The notes: generated by a model from the sequence alone, not told the origin. 64,000 nucleotides of DNA from GCA-2725625 sp964574215 (GCA_964574215.1 CAZNLR010000021.1:1-64000); one strand, 5' to 3'. Positions 16,309-26,202 are shown, counted from the stretch's first letter. Numbers and translations: made by a program.

Positions 16309-18435
16309 TTATTCCCCGGCCAATACGGCGCGCGCATCCAACGCCGCGCCACCCTTAGCATCTGCCGTAAAGGGATTGATATCCAGTTCTTTTATTTGCG
16401 GAAAATCTGTCATCAATTTCGATACCCTGGCGATGGTCTGTGCTATTTCATCTTGGTCGACGGGATCGGCCCCGCGTGCGCCTTCCAGCAATGCACCTGC
16501 TTTGATCTTACCCGGCATGGCCCTTGCTTCAGTCATCGAAACAGGAGCCATGGCGAACGTAACGTCCTCCAGTATTTCCGCATAGATTCCACCCAAGCCG
16601 AACATGATCACCGGCCCGAACCCTTCATGGCGCGTGGCGCCAATGATGGTTTCAATGCCGTCACCGACAAAACGTTGTAAATGGACTCCGTCAATCTCCG
16701 CCCCGGGAACCTTGAGCTTAATCGTATCAACCATCTCTTCGAAGGCGCAAAGGAGGTTCTGCTCATTGGTCAGGTTGAGCTTCACGCCGCCGACATCGGT
16801 CTTGTGAACAATTTGCTCGCTGGCGATTTTCATCACCAGGGGGTAACCCAGTTCTTCCGCGATATTTATCAATTCATCCCGGCTGGTCGCCAATTTGGCG
16901 GCTGCCGTCCTGACGCCATAGGCCTCTAAAATATCTAAAGTATCTGTACCCAACACCCCAATCTCGTTTGATCTCGCTCTAGCGAGAATTTCACCGGCCG
17001 CGTCAAGGTCCACGCCACCGATGACGGTGTCCGTGTCTGCTACCCGTCCTTTAATCTCATTGTGATAGCGGTACAGGCCCGCCAAGGCTCGGGCGGCGCT
17101 TTTGGGGCTGGTGAAGCCGGCAACGACACCGCTCTCCTCCGCCTTTTCGATCACCTCATGCTGGTTCTTGCCAAACGCCCAAAGCGCCACCGGCTTTTGG
17201 GCAAAATCCTTTTGCGCCTGGACGATGCCGTCGATCCATTCGCTCAGGGACTCATACCCCGTCGTCCGGTAGGCGTTTAATAGTACCACCGCCCCGTCCA
17301 CTTCGTCGTCTCCCAACAATCGCTGAAGAATGTCCACATTGGCGCCCGCCAATCCCTTTTGCAGCACCGCCATCCAGGTATCCACGGGATTGCCGATTTC
17401 CAGCCAGGGCGGGTTCAGTTTTTGTATGTCGTCCAGAACGTTTTGGGACGGCGTCGCTATGTCCAGGCCAAACTCACCCAACGCGTCCACCACGGCGATA
17501 CCGCCGCCTCCGGATATGGTGATGACGGCAATGCGATTGCCTTTCATGTCCGGGTAGGTGATCAACGCCTTATTCAGTTCGGTCATTTCCTCCAGATCGT
17601 CCACCCGCATGACGCCGGCCTTTTCGAAAGCGGCATCGACCACACGGTCGTCGCCCGCCATGGCGCCCGAATGCGACGCAGCGGCCTTGGCGCCTTCTTT
17701 GCTTTTGCCAAGCTTGTAGGCGATGATGGGTTTTCGTGGCGTAATTTCCGAAGCAACTTCAACAAAAGCCGCCCCATCCGCCAATCCTTCCATATGAAGA
17801 TTGACCACCTTGATGCGGTCGTCATCGCCCAGATGGGGCAATAGATCGATAAAGGAAACCTCGGCGCCGTTGCCGATGTCGATTCCCAGACCCAAACCAG
17901 CCGTAAATTCCGCCGAGGCCAGCACGAACATGCCCGACTGGCAGATCAAAGCATTGGGTTTTTGGTAAAGATCGAATTTCTGAAACGAGGTATGGAAATA
18001 GTCGAAGGAATTAGCGACGCCGATGGTGTTGGGACCCACGAGACAGGTGTCCGATCCGTTGACGATCTCCACCAACCGGTCCTGCATATCGTGGCCGTCC
18101 TGATCGGCATCGGCGAAACCTTGCGACACAATCAACGCCACCTTGATGTCCTTTTCCACACAGTCGGAGACTGCCTCGGCGACGGCTTCCCGGGGCACCA
18201 TGATGATAGCCAGATCGACCGCTTCGGGAATGTCCCGGATGCGGGTATAGGCCTTGTGCCCCAGCACCGTGTCGGATTTGAGGTTTACCGGATAAATAGT
18301 TTTGTCGATCCCCTCCTTAATGAGGTTTTCCATGAGATTGTAGGTGCCCGGACCGGTCCTGTCCGATGCGCCCGCAATCACGATGGAGCGCGGATTGGTG
18401 AGGTGCTCGAAGTGTAGTTGAGTGAATTTGGTCAT
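16309..18435 (-). CDS. NDP-forming acyl-CoA synthetase (fused alpha-beta)
   Basis: A 708-residue fused acyl-CoA synthetase of the ADP-forming acetyl-CoA/succinyl-CoA ligase type. Order: CoA-binding Rossmann domain (SIVIAGASDRTG from residue 18), ligase domain with the phospho-histidine loop AASHSGAMAGDD near residue 258, and a C-terminal ATP-grasp domain (GYPLVMKIAS, HKTDVGGV, near residues 535-555; LDINPFTAD near 686). It interconverts an acyl-CoA and NDP+Pi with the free acid, CoA and NTP, and can work in either direction. Its place between the molybdenum hydroxylase and the molybdenum complex suggests it activates the pathway acid or recovers ATP from a product. Substrate not known. Confidence 0.9.
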   Translation of the reverse strand: MTKFTQLHFEHLTNPRSIVIAGASDRTGPGTYNLMENLIKEGIDKTIYPVNLKSDTVLGHKAYTRIRDIPEAVDLAIIMVPREAVAEAVSDCVEKDIKVALIVSQGFADADQDGHDMQDRLVEIVNGSDTCLVGPNTIGVANSFDYFHTSFQKFDLYQKPNALICQSGMFVLASAEFTAGLGLGIDIGNGAEVSFIDLLPHLGDDDRIKVVNLHMEGLADGAAFVEVASEITPRKPIIAYKLGKSKEGAKAAASHSGAMAGDDRVVDAAFEKAGVMRVDDLEEMTELNKALITYPDMKGNRIAVITISGGGGIAVVDALGEFGLDIATPSQNVLDDIQKLNPPWLEIGNPVDTWMAVLQKGLAGANVDILQRLLGDDEVDGAVVLLNAYRTTGYESLSEWIDGIVQAQKDFAQKPVALWAFGKNQHEVIEKAEESGVVAGFTSPKSAARALAGLYRYHNEIKGRVADTDTVIGGVDLDAAGEILARARSNEIGVLGTDTLDILEAYGVRTAAAKLATSRDELINIAEELGYPLVMKIASEQIVHKTDVGGVKLNLTNEQNLLCAFEEMVDTIKLKVPGAEIDGVHLQRFVGDGIETIIGATRHEGFGPVIMFGLGGIYAEILEDVTFAMAPVSMTEARAMPGKIKAGALLEGARGADPVDQDEIAQTIARVSKLMTDFPQIKELDINPFTADAKGGAALDARAVLAGE

Positions 18436-18443
18436 AATTTGAT

Positions 18444-18529
18444 CCCCCTCACCCTAACCCTCTCCCGCAAGGAGAGAGGGAACTAAACTTTCCCCTTCCC
18501 CCCTTGCGGGGGAAGGTCGGGATGGGGGG
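18444..18529. repeat. Intergenic palindromic repeat (CCCTCACCCTAACCCTCTCCC type)
   Basis: CCCTCTCCC and GAGAGAGGG form one inverted pair (18458-18480), and CCCCTTCCCCC with GGGGGAAGG forms a second. Sequences of this CCTCACCC/CTCTCCC type recur between genes in many proteobacterial genomes, often as paired copies. Here it separates the synthetase gene from the molybdenum hydroxylase operon and may act as an mRNA end. Confidence 0.8.
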
Positions 18530-18555
18530 AATGGACGTCAGGAAACGCAACGCCC

Positions 18556-20922
18556 TTAAACACCTCTATACTTAGCATTGGCGAAACCGATGGTGGTGGT
18601 TTCGAGCTCCAAGCCTCTTGAGTGCTGGCCCTTCATAGCGCGGAACACTTTTTCCGGCGTGACCGGCACCTCGGTGATACGCACACCGACGGCATCATAG
18701 ACGGCGTTCATAATCGCCGCACAGACAGGTCCCGTAGGCGCTTCGCCAACTTCCTTGCCGCCATAGGCCGATGTCGGATCATAGGCGTCGACAATTTCCG
18801 AATCCATTTCCGGCATGTCCATGGTGGTGGGGATTTTGTAGTCGTGGAAATTGGGGTTCAGCACCTTGCCGTTCCGGTCGACGACAATCTCTTCAATCAA
18901 CGCCTGACCGAGACCCATGGCGACACCGCCCTCCACCTGACCTTCGACGCTGGCGGGATTAACGGCCTGGCCGCAATCGGTGGCTTCGTAGTATTTTTCC
19001 ACCTTCACCTGGCCGGTCTGGAGGTCTATTTCAACCTCGGCGATTTGGGCGGTGAAGCCGAAGGCCGGCGACGGGCCGATGATCTTGCCGGGATAGTCGC
19101 CTCGCGGCTGGGGTGGCGTGTAATCGCCGGTGCCGAAGCAGGTGCCGATAACGTCCTGGTACATGGTGACGGCATCCCAGAAGCCGATGAAGCGATTGTC
19201 GTCGTAGATAGAATAAATACGCTCGTCTTTGCATTCCAGCTGTTCTACGCGGATACCTAAATGCGCGCCCGCCACTTCCAGCAGTTTCTGCTTGGCGTCG
19301 ATGGCGGCGTTCTTGACTGCATGACCGGCGCCGTAGGTAGCGCGGCTGTCCATGGTGCCGTTATCCATAGGGGCCAGCAATGTATCCTGACAAACGAAAT
19401 TCACTTTGCGTACGGGGATGCCGAACACTTCGGCGGCTATCTGGGTCATCACCGTGGTCGAGCCCTGCCCGATATCCGTCACGCCGCAGAAGACCGTTGC
19501 GCCGGCTTCCGTATCGACGCGGATATTGGCGGTCGAATGGGCCCGCGATGAATTATAGAGCAAAAAGGCGCCGCCGGAACTGTAATGGCCCGCCGCCAGC
19601 CCGATGCCCTTGCCGTAGGGCAGCTTGCCGTGCTTGTTGACGAAATCCGAGCGCTCGGCCACCGAGGTCAGGCATTTTTTAAATTCGGCATGGCGCACTT
19701 CGACAACGGACGGACATTTGTATCCGGTTTCCACGGCGTTGATCATGCGCAGTTCGTAAGGATTGATGCCTAGCTTTTCCGCCGCCATGTCGAAGCAGCT
19801 TTCCACCGCCGTCCGCGCCTGCACACCACCGAAGCTGCGCTGCGCACCCGGTGTCGGCTTGTTGGTATAGACGCGGCGGCCGTTGTAGCGGATGTTGCGC
19901 ACCGTATAGGGCAGATGAGTGAGCGCGGCGACAAACCACAACACCACAAAACCCCAACCGCTGTGGGCGCCACCGTCCAGCAGAACGTTGAGATCCAGGG
20001 CCTGGATGGCGCCGTCCTTGTTAAAGCCCAGCTTTAAGGTCAAATGGCAACCGTGGCGGCCCTTGTTCTGGTAGATGGATTCATCCCGGCCATAGGTCAG
20101 TTTAACCGGCCGGCTGAGCTTTCGGCTCAACAGACAGGTGATCAGGACCGACGGCGTCGCCTCCGATTTTCCGCCAAAACCGCCGCCGACATTGGGAATA
20201 ATCACTCTGATATCGTCGACGGGTATGCCGATGGTCTTGGAAACGGTGTGCTGCAGCATGTGCGGCAGCTGGTTGCAGTTATAGACGGTGATTTTCTTTT
20301 TCCCCGGATCGTAATCCGCCACTGCCGATTGGGGCTCCAGGAAGCCGCCATTGACCATGGAGGTATAGAAAGTCTCTTCGACCACGACGTCGGCTTGCGC
20401 CAAGGCATCATCCACGTCCCCAAAAATTTGCTCGGCGGTGTGATTGGTATTGTTAGGAAAATCATGGATCAGATTATCGGTTTGCTGCTCCGACTCCTGC
20501 GCTGTGACGACCACCGGCAGTTCTTCGATTTCGACCTCGATCAGTTCGACGGCTTCAGCGGCGATCTGCTCGTTGATGGCGGCGACGGCGGCAATGCCTT
20601 CACCGAAATAGCGCACCTTGTCGACCGCCAGGGCGGTTTCCGTCGGCAGCAAGTCGTTGACGGAATACGGCTTGGTGCATTCCTCGCCGGTAATGACAGC
20701 GAGAACGCCGGGATATTTTTCCGCTTTGCTGATATCCACTTTTTTGATTTTTCCGTGGGCGACAGGACTGCAATAGACCTTGGCATAGACCATGCCGTGC
20801 AAATCGATATCGTCGGTGAAGTCGGCGCGGCCGGTGACCTTATCGAAGCCTTCAACCCGGGGAATGCTTTTGCCGACGACGGCAAAATCCCTGTTGGGCA
20901 TTTCAGTGTCAATTCCGTCCAT
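18556..20922 (-). CDS. Molybdenum hydroxylase large subunit (xanthine dehydrogenase family)
   Basis: A 788-residue Mo-cofactor subunit of the CoxL/HcrA/XdhB superfamily. Visible: VGGGFGGKSEATPS near residue 246 (cofactor-binding glycine loop), PGAQRSFGGVQ near residue 362 (place of the active-site loop; not the AYRCSFR loop of form I CO dehydrogenase), and KEVGEAPTG near residue 728, whose Glu is the catalytic base of the family. It hydroxylates a ring carbon with water or, in benzoyl-CoA-type relatives, removes a ring hydroxyl. It works with the FeS subunit (start overlaps by one base) and the FAD subunit at 21453. Substrate unknown; an aromatic or N-heteroaromatic acid or its CoA ester is likely from context. 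Confidence 0.9.
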   Translation of the reverse strand: MDGIDTEMPNRDFAVVGKSIPRVEGFDKVTGRADFTDDIDLHGMVYAKVYCSPVAHGKIKKVDISKAEKYPGVLAVITGEECTKPYSVNDLLPTETALAVDKVRYFGEGIAAVAAINEQIAAEAVELIEVEIEELPVVVTAQESEQQTDNLIHDFPNNTNHTAEQIFGDVDDALAQADVVVEETFYTSMVNGGFLEPQSAVADYDPGKKKITVYNCNQLPHMLQHTVSKTIGIPVDDIRVIIPNVGGGFGGKSEATPSVLITCLLSRKLSRPVKLTYGRDESIYQNKGRHGCHLTLKLGFNKDGAIQALDLNVLLDGGAHSGWGFVVLWFVAALTHLPYTVRNIRYNGRRVYTNKPTPGAQRSFGGVQARTAVESCFDMAAEKLGINPYELRMINAVETGYKCPSVVEVRHAEFKKCLTSVAERSDFVNKHGKLPYGKGIGLAAGHYSSGGAFLLYNSSRAHSTANIRVDTEAGATVFCGVTDIGQGSTTVMTQIAAEVFGIPVRKVNFVCQDTLLAPMDNGTMDSRATYGAGHAVKNAAIDAKQKLLEVAGAHLGIRVEQLECKDERIYSIYDDNRFIGFWDAVTMYQDVIGTCFGTGDYTPPQPRGDYPGKIIGPSPAFGFTAQIAEVEIDLQTGQVKVEKYYEATDCGQAVNPASVEGQVEGGVAMGLGQALIEEIVVDRNGKVLNPNFHDYKIPTTMDMPEMDSEIVDAYDPTSAYGGKEVGEAPTGPVCAAIMNAVYDAVGVRITEVPVTPEKVFRAMKGQHSRGLELETTTIGFANAKYRGV

Positions 20923-21422
20923 TATTCGGCTCCTACCTGGCTGACTTTGTCGTCGCTGTACTCGCCGTCCACAACGGCTTCGACCGCTTCGATGATTTTT
21001 TCATAGCCCGTACACCGGCATAGGTTGCCGGAAAGGCCAACCTTGATTTCTTCACGGGTCGGCTGGGGATTGTCGTTGAGCAGCCCCTTGGCGGACATAA
21101 TAACCCCCGGCGTACAAAAGCCGCACTGAACACCGTTCTTTTCCAGAATGGCCTGTTGAATGGGATCAAGCGTGCCGTTTGATTCCAGCCCTTCGATGGT
21201 GCGAATGTCTTTGCCTTCGCAGGCGATGGCCAGAGTGAGGCACGATAGTTGCGACTTGTCGTCGATCAGCACCGTGCAGGCGCCGCAATCGCCTTGCTCA
21301 CAGCCCAGCTTGGTGCCGGTCAGTCCCAGCTTCCGCCGCACCACATCGGCCAGCGTATCATTGGGCGCCACCATGATCTCGTAGGGGCTGCCGTTGATGT
21401 TCAATTGAACGACTTGTTGCAT
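20922..21422 (-). CDS. Molybdenum hydroxylase small subunit with two [2Fe-2S] clusters
   Basis: A 166-residue CoxS/HcrC-type subunit. The plant-type [2Fe-2S] site uses Cys41, Cys46, Cys49 and Cys61 (CEQGDCGAC). The second cluster uses Cys100, Cys103, Cys135 and Cys137 (CGFCTPG and CRCTGY). It passes electrons from the Mo site to FAD. Its stop overlaps the large-subunit start, which implies tight coupling. All eight ligands are present. Confidence 0.95.
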   Translation of the reverse strand: MQQVVQLNINGSPYEIMVAPNDTLADVVRRKLGLTGTKLGCEQGDCGACTVLIDDKSQLSCLTLAIACEGKDIRTIEGLESNGTLDPIQQAILEKNGVQCGFCTPGVIMSAKGLLNDNPQPTREEIKVGLSGNLCRCTGYEKIIEAVEAVVDGEYSDDKVSQVGAE

Positions 21423-21452
21423 GTTCCTTACTCCTAAACTTATCCGGCTGCC

Positions 21453-22331
21453 CTAGTTGGCAGCCCGGACGCAGGCTTCGTCATAGGCCCGCTGCACCAA
21501 AACTTTTAGAATTTCCCGCCGGTATTCCGCCGACGCGCGGAAATCGTCGATCGGCTTGGACGCCGCCGCGCAGGAGTCCAGTGCTTTGGCCAATAAATCC
21601 TCGTTAGGTGCCTGGCCTTTCAGCATCTCTTCGGCGTCGACGGCGCGGATCGGGGTGGGGCCGACCACACCCAACACAATCTTGAGTTCTTTAACGGATT
21701 TATCGGACGGATCGGCCTCGACATAGACGGCGGCGGCGACCATGGCTATTTCCATGCCGCCCCTCACCCGGAAGTGATGGTAGGCGCTGCCTGAATTCTC
21801 CGCCGGTGTGGGCATCGAGATTTGTTTGAGATACTCGCCCGTTTCCAGGGCCGTCTTGCGGTTGTCTAAAATGAAGTTTTCAAGCGCCATGGTCCGATCG
21901 CCCTTGGCTGAGCCGATGGTCACGTCGGCGCCGAAAGACACCAAGGCAGGCGGCGTATCGGCCGCCGGCGACGCATTGCAGATATTTCCGCCCATGCTGC
22001 CCATGGTGAGGATCTGCCGTGCGCCGATGGTTTCGATTGCTTGATAGAGACCATGGTATTTATCGGCCACCGCAGGAGTATCAAGAATAGCCTCCAGCTT
22101 CGCCGACGCCCCCACGGTCAGGCCGCTCTTGTCGTCGAAGTCAATGGACGCTAGCTCGGCCACATCCTTAATGTCGATCAGGAATTCGGGCCGCAACCCC
22201 GGCGCCTTCATCTGCACCAAAAGGTCGGTGCCGCCCGCCAGAATACGGGCTTTATCGCCGTGCTCCGCCAGCATGGCGGCCAGTTCGGCCTCGTCCTGGG
22301 GCGCTAAATATTGAAATTTTGGTAGATACAT
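21453..22331 (-). CDS. Molybdenum hydroxylase FAD-binding medium subunit
   Basis: A 292-residue CoxM/XdhA-type subunit. The two FAD loops are visible: ILAGGTDLLVQMK near residue 34 and MGSMGGNICNASPAAD near residue 111. There is no insertion with four extra cysteines, so it lacks the additional [4Fe-4S] cluster of 4-hydroxybenzoyl-CoA reductase HcrB. That argues against a strict assignment as that enzyme and for an oxidative hydroxylase. It is first in the three-subunit order (FAD, FeS, Mo) and lies 30 bases upstream of the FeS gene. Confidence 0.92.
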   Translation of the reverse strand: MYLPKFQYLAPQDEAELAAMLAEHGDKARILAGGTDLLVQMKAPGLRPEFLIDIKDVAELASIDFDDKSGLTVGASAKLEAILDTPAVADKYHGLYQAIETIGARQILTMGSMGGNICNASPAADTPPALVSFGADVTIGSAKGDRTMALENFILDNRKTALETGEYLKQISMPTPAENSGSAYHHFRVRGGMEIAMVAAAVYVEADPSDKSVKELKIVLGVVGPTPIRAVDAEEMLKGQAPNEDLLAKALDSCAAASKPIDDFRASAEYRREILKVLVQRAYDEACVRAAN

Positions 22332-22358
22332 ATTTTCTCCTTGAACGCCGTCACAAAT

Positions 22359-23933
22359 TTAACGGGCGTTCATCTTTTCCTCTTCCATACGTCTGATTTC
22401 CCGCTTGAGAACTTTGCCGGACGCGGTTTTGGGAAGGTCCTCCAAATCCACGAACTCAAAAATGCGCGGCACTTTGTAAGCCGCCATGCAGTCGCGGCAG
22501 AAGGCCTCTAGTTCTTCAGCATTCGATTCCTGTCCCTCGTCGAGAACGATAAAGGCTTTGGGGACCTGGCCTTTCACCTCGTCAGGGATGCCGACCACCA
22601 CGGCCTGCAGGACCTTGGGATGTTCGATAATGAAGTTCTCCACTTCCAACGGATAAATGTTGTAGCCGCCGCACACCACCATATCGTCCTTGCGGTCTAC
22701 GATGTAGAGCTGCCCTTCCGTCGCACTGCCGTTTTCGATGCGGGCCATGTCGCCGGAATGCCACCAGCCGTCTTTAAACCGGGCGGCGGTCATCTCCGGA
22801 TCGTTCCAGTATTTCTTGACCACGCCTGGTCCTTTGCAACATAGCTCCCCGATCTCGCCATTGGGTAGGGCGTTGCCTTCGTCGTCGATAACCTTGATCT
22901 CCCATTCGGGCGTCACCCAGCCGGCTGAACCAGGCGTTGGGTGGCGGAAACGGGTATGGGTGGCAGTACTCGACAACTCGGTAGCGCCGTAGCATTCGAC
23001 AATGCCGATGCCGAACGTGTCCTCGATGCGCTTGCAGGTATCGCCCGGCAGCGCCGCTCCCGCCGACTGTCCCTGCCATAGAGAGGTCACGTCATATTGA
23101 TTGCTGTTGCGGTCGTATTCGTCGATTAGATACATCCACATGGTGGGCGGGCCCATGAAATGGGTGGCGCTGAATTTGGTGATGGCCTTCAAGGACACGA
23201 CGGGATCGAAGCGCCGGATGGTGATCACAGCCGCCCCCGCATAAAGAGTCGGCAACACAGCGATGACCAGGGCCACGTGAAAATAGGGATAGCCGCAGAC
23301 CACCGAATCCTCGTCGGTCATCGGCACGATCTGATAGGCGCTCATCATGGTAAGGGACTGCCAGTTCTGATGGGTGGCCACCGCCCCTTTGGGCCGTCCG
23401 GTGGTGCCGGAGGTATAAAGGATCGACACCGGATCGTCCGGATCCATGTCCAATGACTTAAATTCTTCATTGCCGCCGGTCATCAAATCGTCGAAGTCCT
23501 TCACCTTGTCATTTTTAGCGTCCGCCGGCACATTCTCCACCAGCACAATCTTTTCCAGGCTGGATAATTCGTCCCAGATGGGAATAACGTTTTCCATCAC
23601 CGGCTCGACGGAACCGAACAGCACCTTGGCGCCGCAATGGTTGAGGCCATATTCCATTTCCAGCTTGCGGTTCATAATATTGAAGGGCGTATAAATGGCG
23701 CCCACCTTCATGATGGCCAGAACCGCCATGACATAGGGCGGAATATTGGGCAGATAGACGGCCACGCGGTCGCCCTTGTTCACCCCCATGGACATCAAGG
23801 CGTTGGCGAGCTTATTCACGTCTTTATCCAGTTCCGCGTAGGTCCAGGTATTGCCGGTTTCATAATCCATGATCGCCGGCCTGTTCGGTATGCGCGCCGC
23901 GGACTTTTCCAAACAATCATACGCCAGGTTCAT
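22359..23933 (-). CDS. AMP-forming acyl-CoA ligase
   Basis: An ANL-superfamily ligase of about 524 residues that activates a carboxylic acid as acyl-AMP and then acyl-CoA. Motifs: P-loop YTSGTTGRPKGA near residue 180, GYGATEL-type CYGATELSS near 310, GYNIYPLEVE near 434 and the catalytic Lys region PKTASGKVLKREIR near 506. I chose ATG 23933 with GGGGGTGGA upstream; GTG at 23945 is in frame. It is the first gene of a likely operon running to the molybdenum hydroxylase, so its acid is probably the hydroxylase substrate or product. It diverges from the GntR gene at 24096. Confidence 0.9.
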   Translation of the reverse strand: MNLAYDCLEKSAARIPNRPAIMDYETGNTWTYAELDKDVNKLANALMSMGVNKGDRVAVYLPNIPPYVMAVLAIMKVGAIYTPFNIMNRKLEMEYGLNHCGAKVLFGSVEPVMENVIPIWDELSSLEKIVLVENVPADAKNDKVKDFDDLMTGGNEEFKSLDMDPDDPVSILYTSGTTGRPKGAVATHQNWQSLTMMSAYQIVPMTDEDSVVCGYPYFHVALVIAVLPTLYAGAAVITIRRFDPVVSLKAITKFSATHFMGPPTMWMYLIDEYDRNSNQYDVTSLWQGQSAGAALPGDTCKRIEDTFGIGIVECYGATELSSTATHTRFRHPTPGSAGWVTPEWEIKVIDDEGNALPNGEIGELCCKGPGVVKKYWNDPEMTAARFKDGWWHSGDMARIENGSATEGQLYIVDRKDDMVVCGGYNIYPLEVENFIIEHPKVLQAVVVGIPDEVKGQVPKAFIVLDEGQESNAEELEAFCRDCMAAYKVPRIFEFVDLEDLPKTASGKVLKREIRRMEEEKMNAR

Positions 23934-23963
23934 TTCCACCCCCACTGATCGGACAAATTTATA

Positions 23964-23983
23964 ATGATATATCTATAGATCAT
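23964..23983. promoter_or_regulatory. Candidate GntR operator near the CoA ligase start
   Basis: The 20-base near-palindrome ATGATATATCTATAGATCAT has arms ATGAT and ATCAT and is about 30 bases upstream of the ligase start, in the divergent region shared with the GntR gene. Dyads in this position are typical for GntR-family control. Not proven. Confidence 0.45.
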
Positions 23984-24054
23984 TTGATCGAATTTGTAAA
24001 GATAGTTACCGTTGTTCGTCTTTAAAAATCCCACATTTACTGGTTATTTAAAAA

Positions 24055-24070
24055 GATATACAAATATATC
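24055..24070. promoter_or_regulatory. Candidate GntR operator before the regulator gene
   Basis: A perfect inverted repeat GATATA-CAAA-TATATC about 26 bases upstream of the regulator ATG. It shares the GATATA/TATATC core with the site at 23964, so one protein could bind both and control the regulator and the operon together. Confidence 0.5.
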
Positions 24071-24095
24071 ATAGATTTGATATACTTATGGTATT

Positions 24096-24902
24096 ATGGC
24101 CCCGAAATCAGAACATAGGGATAAAGAATACGAAGACATTCTGATGGTGCTGCGGGATTCCAAAACGCCGCTCTACCATCAAATATTTCTGATCCTGCGC
24201 GGCAAAATTCTGGACAACACCTACCCGCCGCATTCGCTGATTCCCAATGAAAAGCAGATCATGGAGATGTACGACGTTTCCCGAATTACGGCGAAACGTG
24301 CCCTCAACGAACTGGCCGACGCCAATTATGTGACGCGTCAACGGGGTAAAGGCACCCGCGTACGGGAACAGCTTCCCGACGCACCGCTGGAAATCGAATC
24401 CGACGATCTGATCCAGAGCATGTACGAGATGGGCCAGCAGACGGAGGCCGAGGTTCTGGATTTCGCCTACATCAAAGCGCCCTCCCACGTGGCCATTCAT
24501 CTCAATTGCAAGGAAGGCGACATCGTTCAGATGGCGGTCCGCGTCAGAAGCTACAAGGGCAAGCCCATCTCATATATTACGTCTTATGTGCCGGAAGCCA
24601 TCGGCAACAACTACTCACGGGAAAATTTGGGAAACCAGCCGCTCTTTCAACTGATCAAGCAGCTGGGCATCAACCTGACCCGGGCCGAACATTCGGTTAA
24701 CGCCGTTCTCGCCGATCCCACCGTCTCGCCGGTCCTAGGGGTCGATATCGGCAGTCCGCTGCTCAGCGTCAACAAGCTCATCTTCGATGATACCGGCAAG
24801 CCGGTGGAATACCTTTCGGTTCTCTATCGGCCCGACCGCTACAATTACAAGGTCAACCTGGCGGTATCGGACGACCCGCAGCTCAACCAGGGCAACAGTT
24901 AG
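24096..24902 (+). CDS. GntR/UTRA (HutC-type) transcriptional regulator
   Basis: A 268-residue regulator. The N-terminal winged helix (about residues 25-95, with IPNEKQIMEMYDVSRITAKR and a wing ending RQRGKGTRV) binds DNA; the C-terminal UTRA domain (about 115-260) binds a small ligand. It diverges from the CoA-ligase operon and sits beside a UbiD gene, so the effector is probably a pathway acid or CoA ester. No ribosome site precedes ATG 24096. It is paralogous to the regulators at 36122 and 43966 (shared PLYHQI.LILR start). Confidence 0.93.
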   Translation: MAPKSEHRDKEYEDILMVLRDSKTPLYHQIFLILRGKILDNTYPPHSLIPNEKQIMEMYDVSRITAKRALNELADANYVTRQRGKGTRVREQLPDAPLEIESDDLIQSMYEMGQQTEAEVLDFAYIKAPSHVAIHLNCKEGDIVQMAVRVRSYKGKPISYITSYVPEAIGNNYSRENLGNQPLFQLIKQLGINLTRAEHSVNAVLADPTVSPVLGVDIGSPLLSVNKLIFDDTGKPVEYLSVLYRPDRYNYKVNLAVSDDPQLNQGNS

Positions 24903-24907
24903 ACCAC

Positions 24908-26161
24908 TTACTCGAAGACTTTGACGCGGATGCTGGTCCACTCTTCGGGATCGGCGGTGGTTGCGTCGATGATCATAATTCCGGGCCGTCCGAAAATATT
25001 TTCGGTCTCAACGAATTTGAAATCTGCTGTTTCGTTCGCTCTATGGGTGATGGCCCACAGAACGTCCTCCGCCGAATTAGGGTCGGTATCCTTGTTGAGC
25101 AAAACGAATTTTTCGATGAGCCTGATATCAAACAGTTCCGGGTCGACGCTGTCGAGCGTCACGCCGTCCTCGACCGTCAGCAGGCACATCTGGCCGGCGG
25201 TATATTTGGGTAGATGGTAGTCAAGAATATAGTCTGTTTTTTGTTTAAAGTGCTCAAGCTGGTGCAGCATTTTCATCCGGACCAATCCGACATGCTCCTG
25301 CGACCTGCCGCCCAGAATACTGTGATAAATCACATCCTTCCGCCGCCACATCTCGGTCACGCGGCAGATGGGATTCTCATTGGTCATGTAGAGGCCTTTC
25401 ATATCACCGAAAGGACCCTCGTCGCCGTATTCCTGCTCTACGGTGCCGAATAAAACCATCTCTGTTCCTAAAGGCACCGGCAGATTTCCGTCAAAAAAAA
25501 CCAGTTCACCACCGCTGAGCGCCTGGGCAATTTTCAGTTCGTCATCCTCTTCGGTAAAACCCAACGCTCCCAGCAGCATGGCTTCCACCGGCCCGCCGAT
25601 CAGCACGGCGATCTCTAGATTCTCGCCCCTTCCCAATGTGTTCTCGGCAATCTCCTTCATCCTCGGCGTTCGCGGATTAAAATAAAATTTGTTGCCGTCC
25701 AGCACCGATAGACGAATGTAACTAATATGATGATTGCCCGAGTCCGGGTTCTTCGCCAGCACCACACCGGACGTTATGTATGGGGTGGCGTCATGTTCGC
25801 TGTGAACGATATTGGGTATCTGGTCGAGCAGCACTGGATCCGCTACGACATCGTAGTCGCCGTCGTTTTTCTGCTGGATATTAAGTGGCTGCGGCGATTG
25901 GGCCGCCTGATCGATTTTCTCATAAAAGGATGGATTGTCATGGGCGCCGACGGACCAATAAATACGCTCCGGGTTGCCGAACAGATTGGACGCGACCGAA
26001 CCGTCGAAGTCGGAGATATTTTCGAAAACCAGCATTCTGTTTTCGTCGGTCTCTTCATTACTGATGCGCTTGGGTATTTTGCGGCAGCTGATTTCCTCGT
26101 CAACAATCAGCCTGCCTTCGTTACCGTTTTTTTCTATGAAGCTCCTGAAATCCATAATCAT
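24908..26161 (-). CDS. UbiD-family prenylated-FMN decarboxylase
   Basis: A 417-residue member of the UbiD family, which reversibly (de)carboxylates aromatic or unsaturated acids with prenylated FMN. The catalytic acid region reads EGPFGDMKGLY near residue 252, like the EGPFG[ED] motif of the family; ISYIRLS near residue 148 holds the likely catalytic Arg. It is shorter than UbiQ-pathway UbiD. It follows the CoA ligase at 26203 on the same strand (41-base gap) and converges with the GntR gene. No ubiX gene (prenyl-FMN synthase) occurs in the window. Probable role: decarboxylation in the same catabolic path. Confidence 0.85.
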   Translation of the reverse strand: MIMDFRSFIEKNGNEGRLIVDEEISCRKIPKRISNEETDENRMLVFENISDFDGSVASNLFGNPERIYWSVGAHDNPSFYEKIDQAAQSPQPLNIQQKNDGDYDVVADPVLLDQIPNIVHSEHDATPYITSGVVLAKNPDSGNHHISYIRLSVLDGNKFYFNPRTPRMKEIAENTLGRGENLEIAVLIGGPVEAMLLGALGFTEEDDELKIAQALSGGELVFFDGNLPVPLGTEMVLFGTVEQEYGDEGPFGDMKGLYMTNENPICRVTEMWRRKDVIYHSILGGRSQEHVGLVRMKMLHQLEHFKQKTDYILDYHLPKYTAGQMCLLTVEDGVTLDSVDPELFDIRLIEKFVLLNKDTDPNSAEDVLWAITHRANETADFKFVETENIFGRPGIMIIDATTADPEEWTSIRVKVFE

Positions 26162-26202
26162 CCCCCTACAACGAACTTTGATCCGTCATTAGCTTTAATT
26201 GC

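Noticed and set aside
18556..22331. 4-hydroxybenzoyl-CoA reductase assignment for the molybdenum hydroxylase
   Set aside because: The FAD subunit lacks the four-Cys insertion for the extra [4Fe-4S] cluster, so only the family is called.
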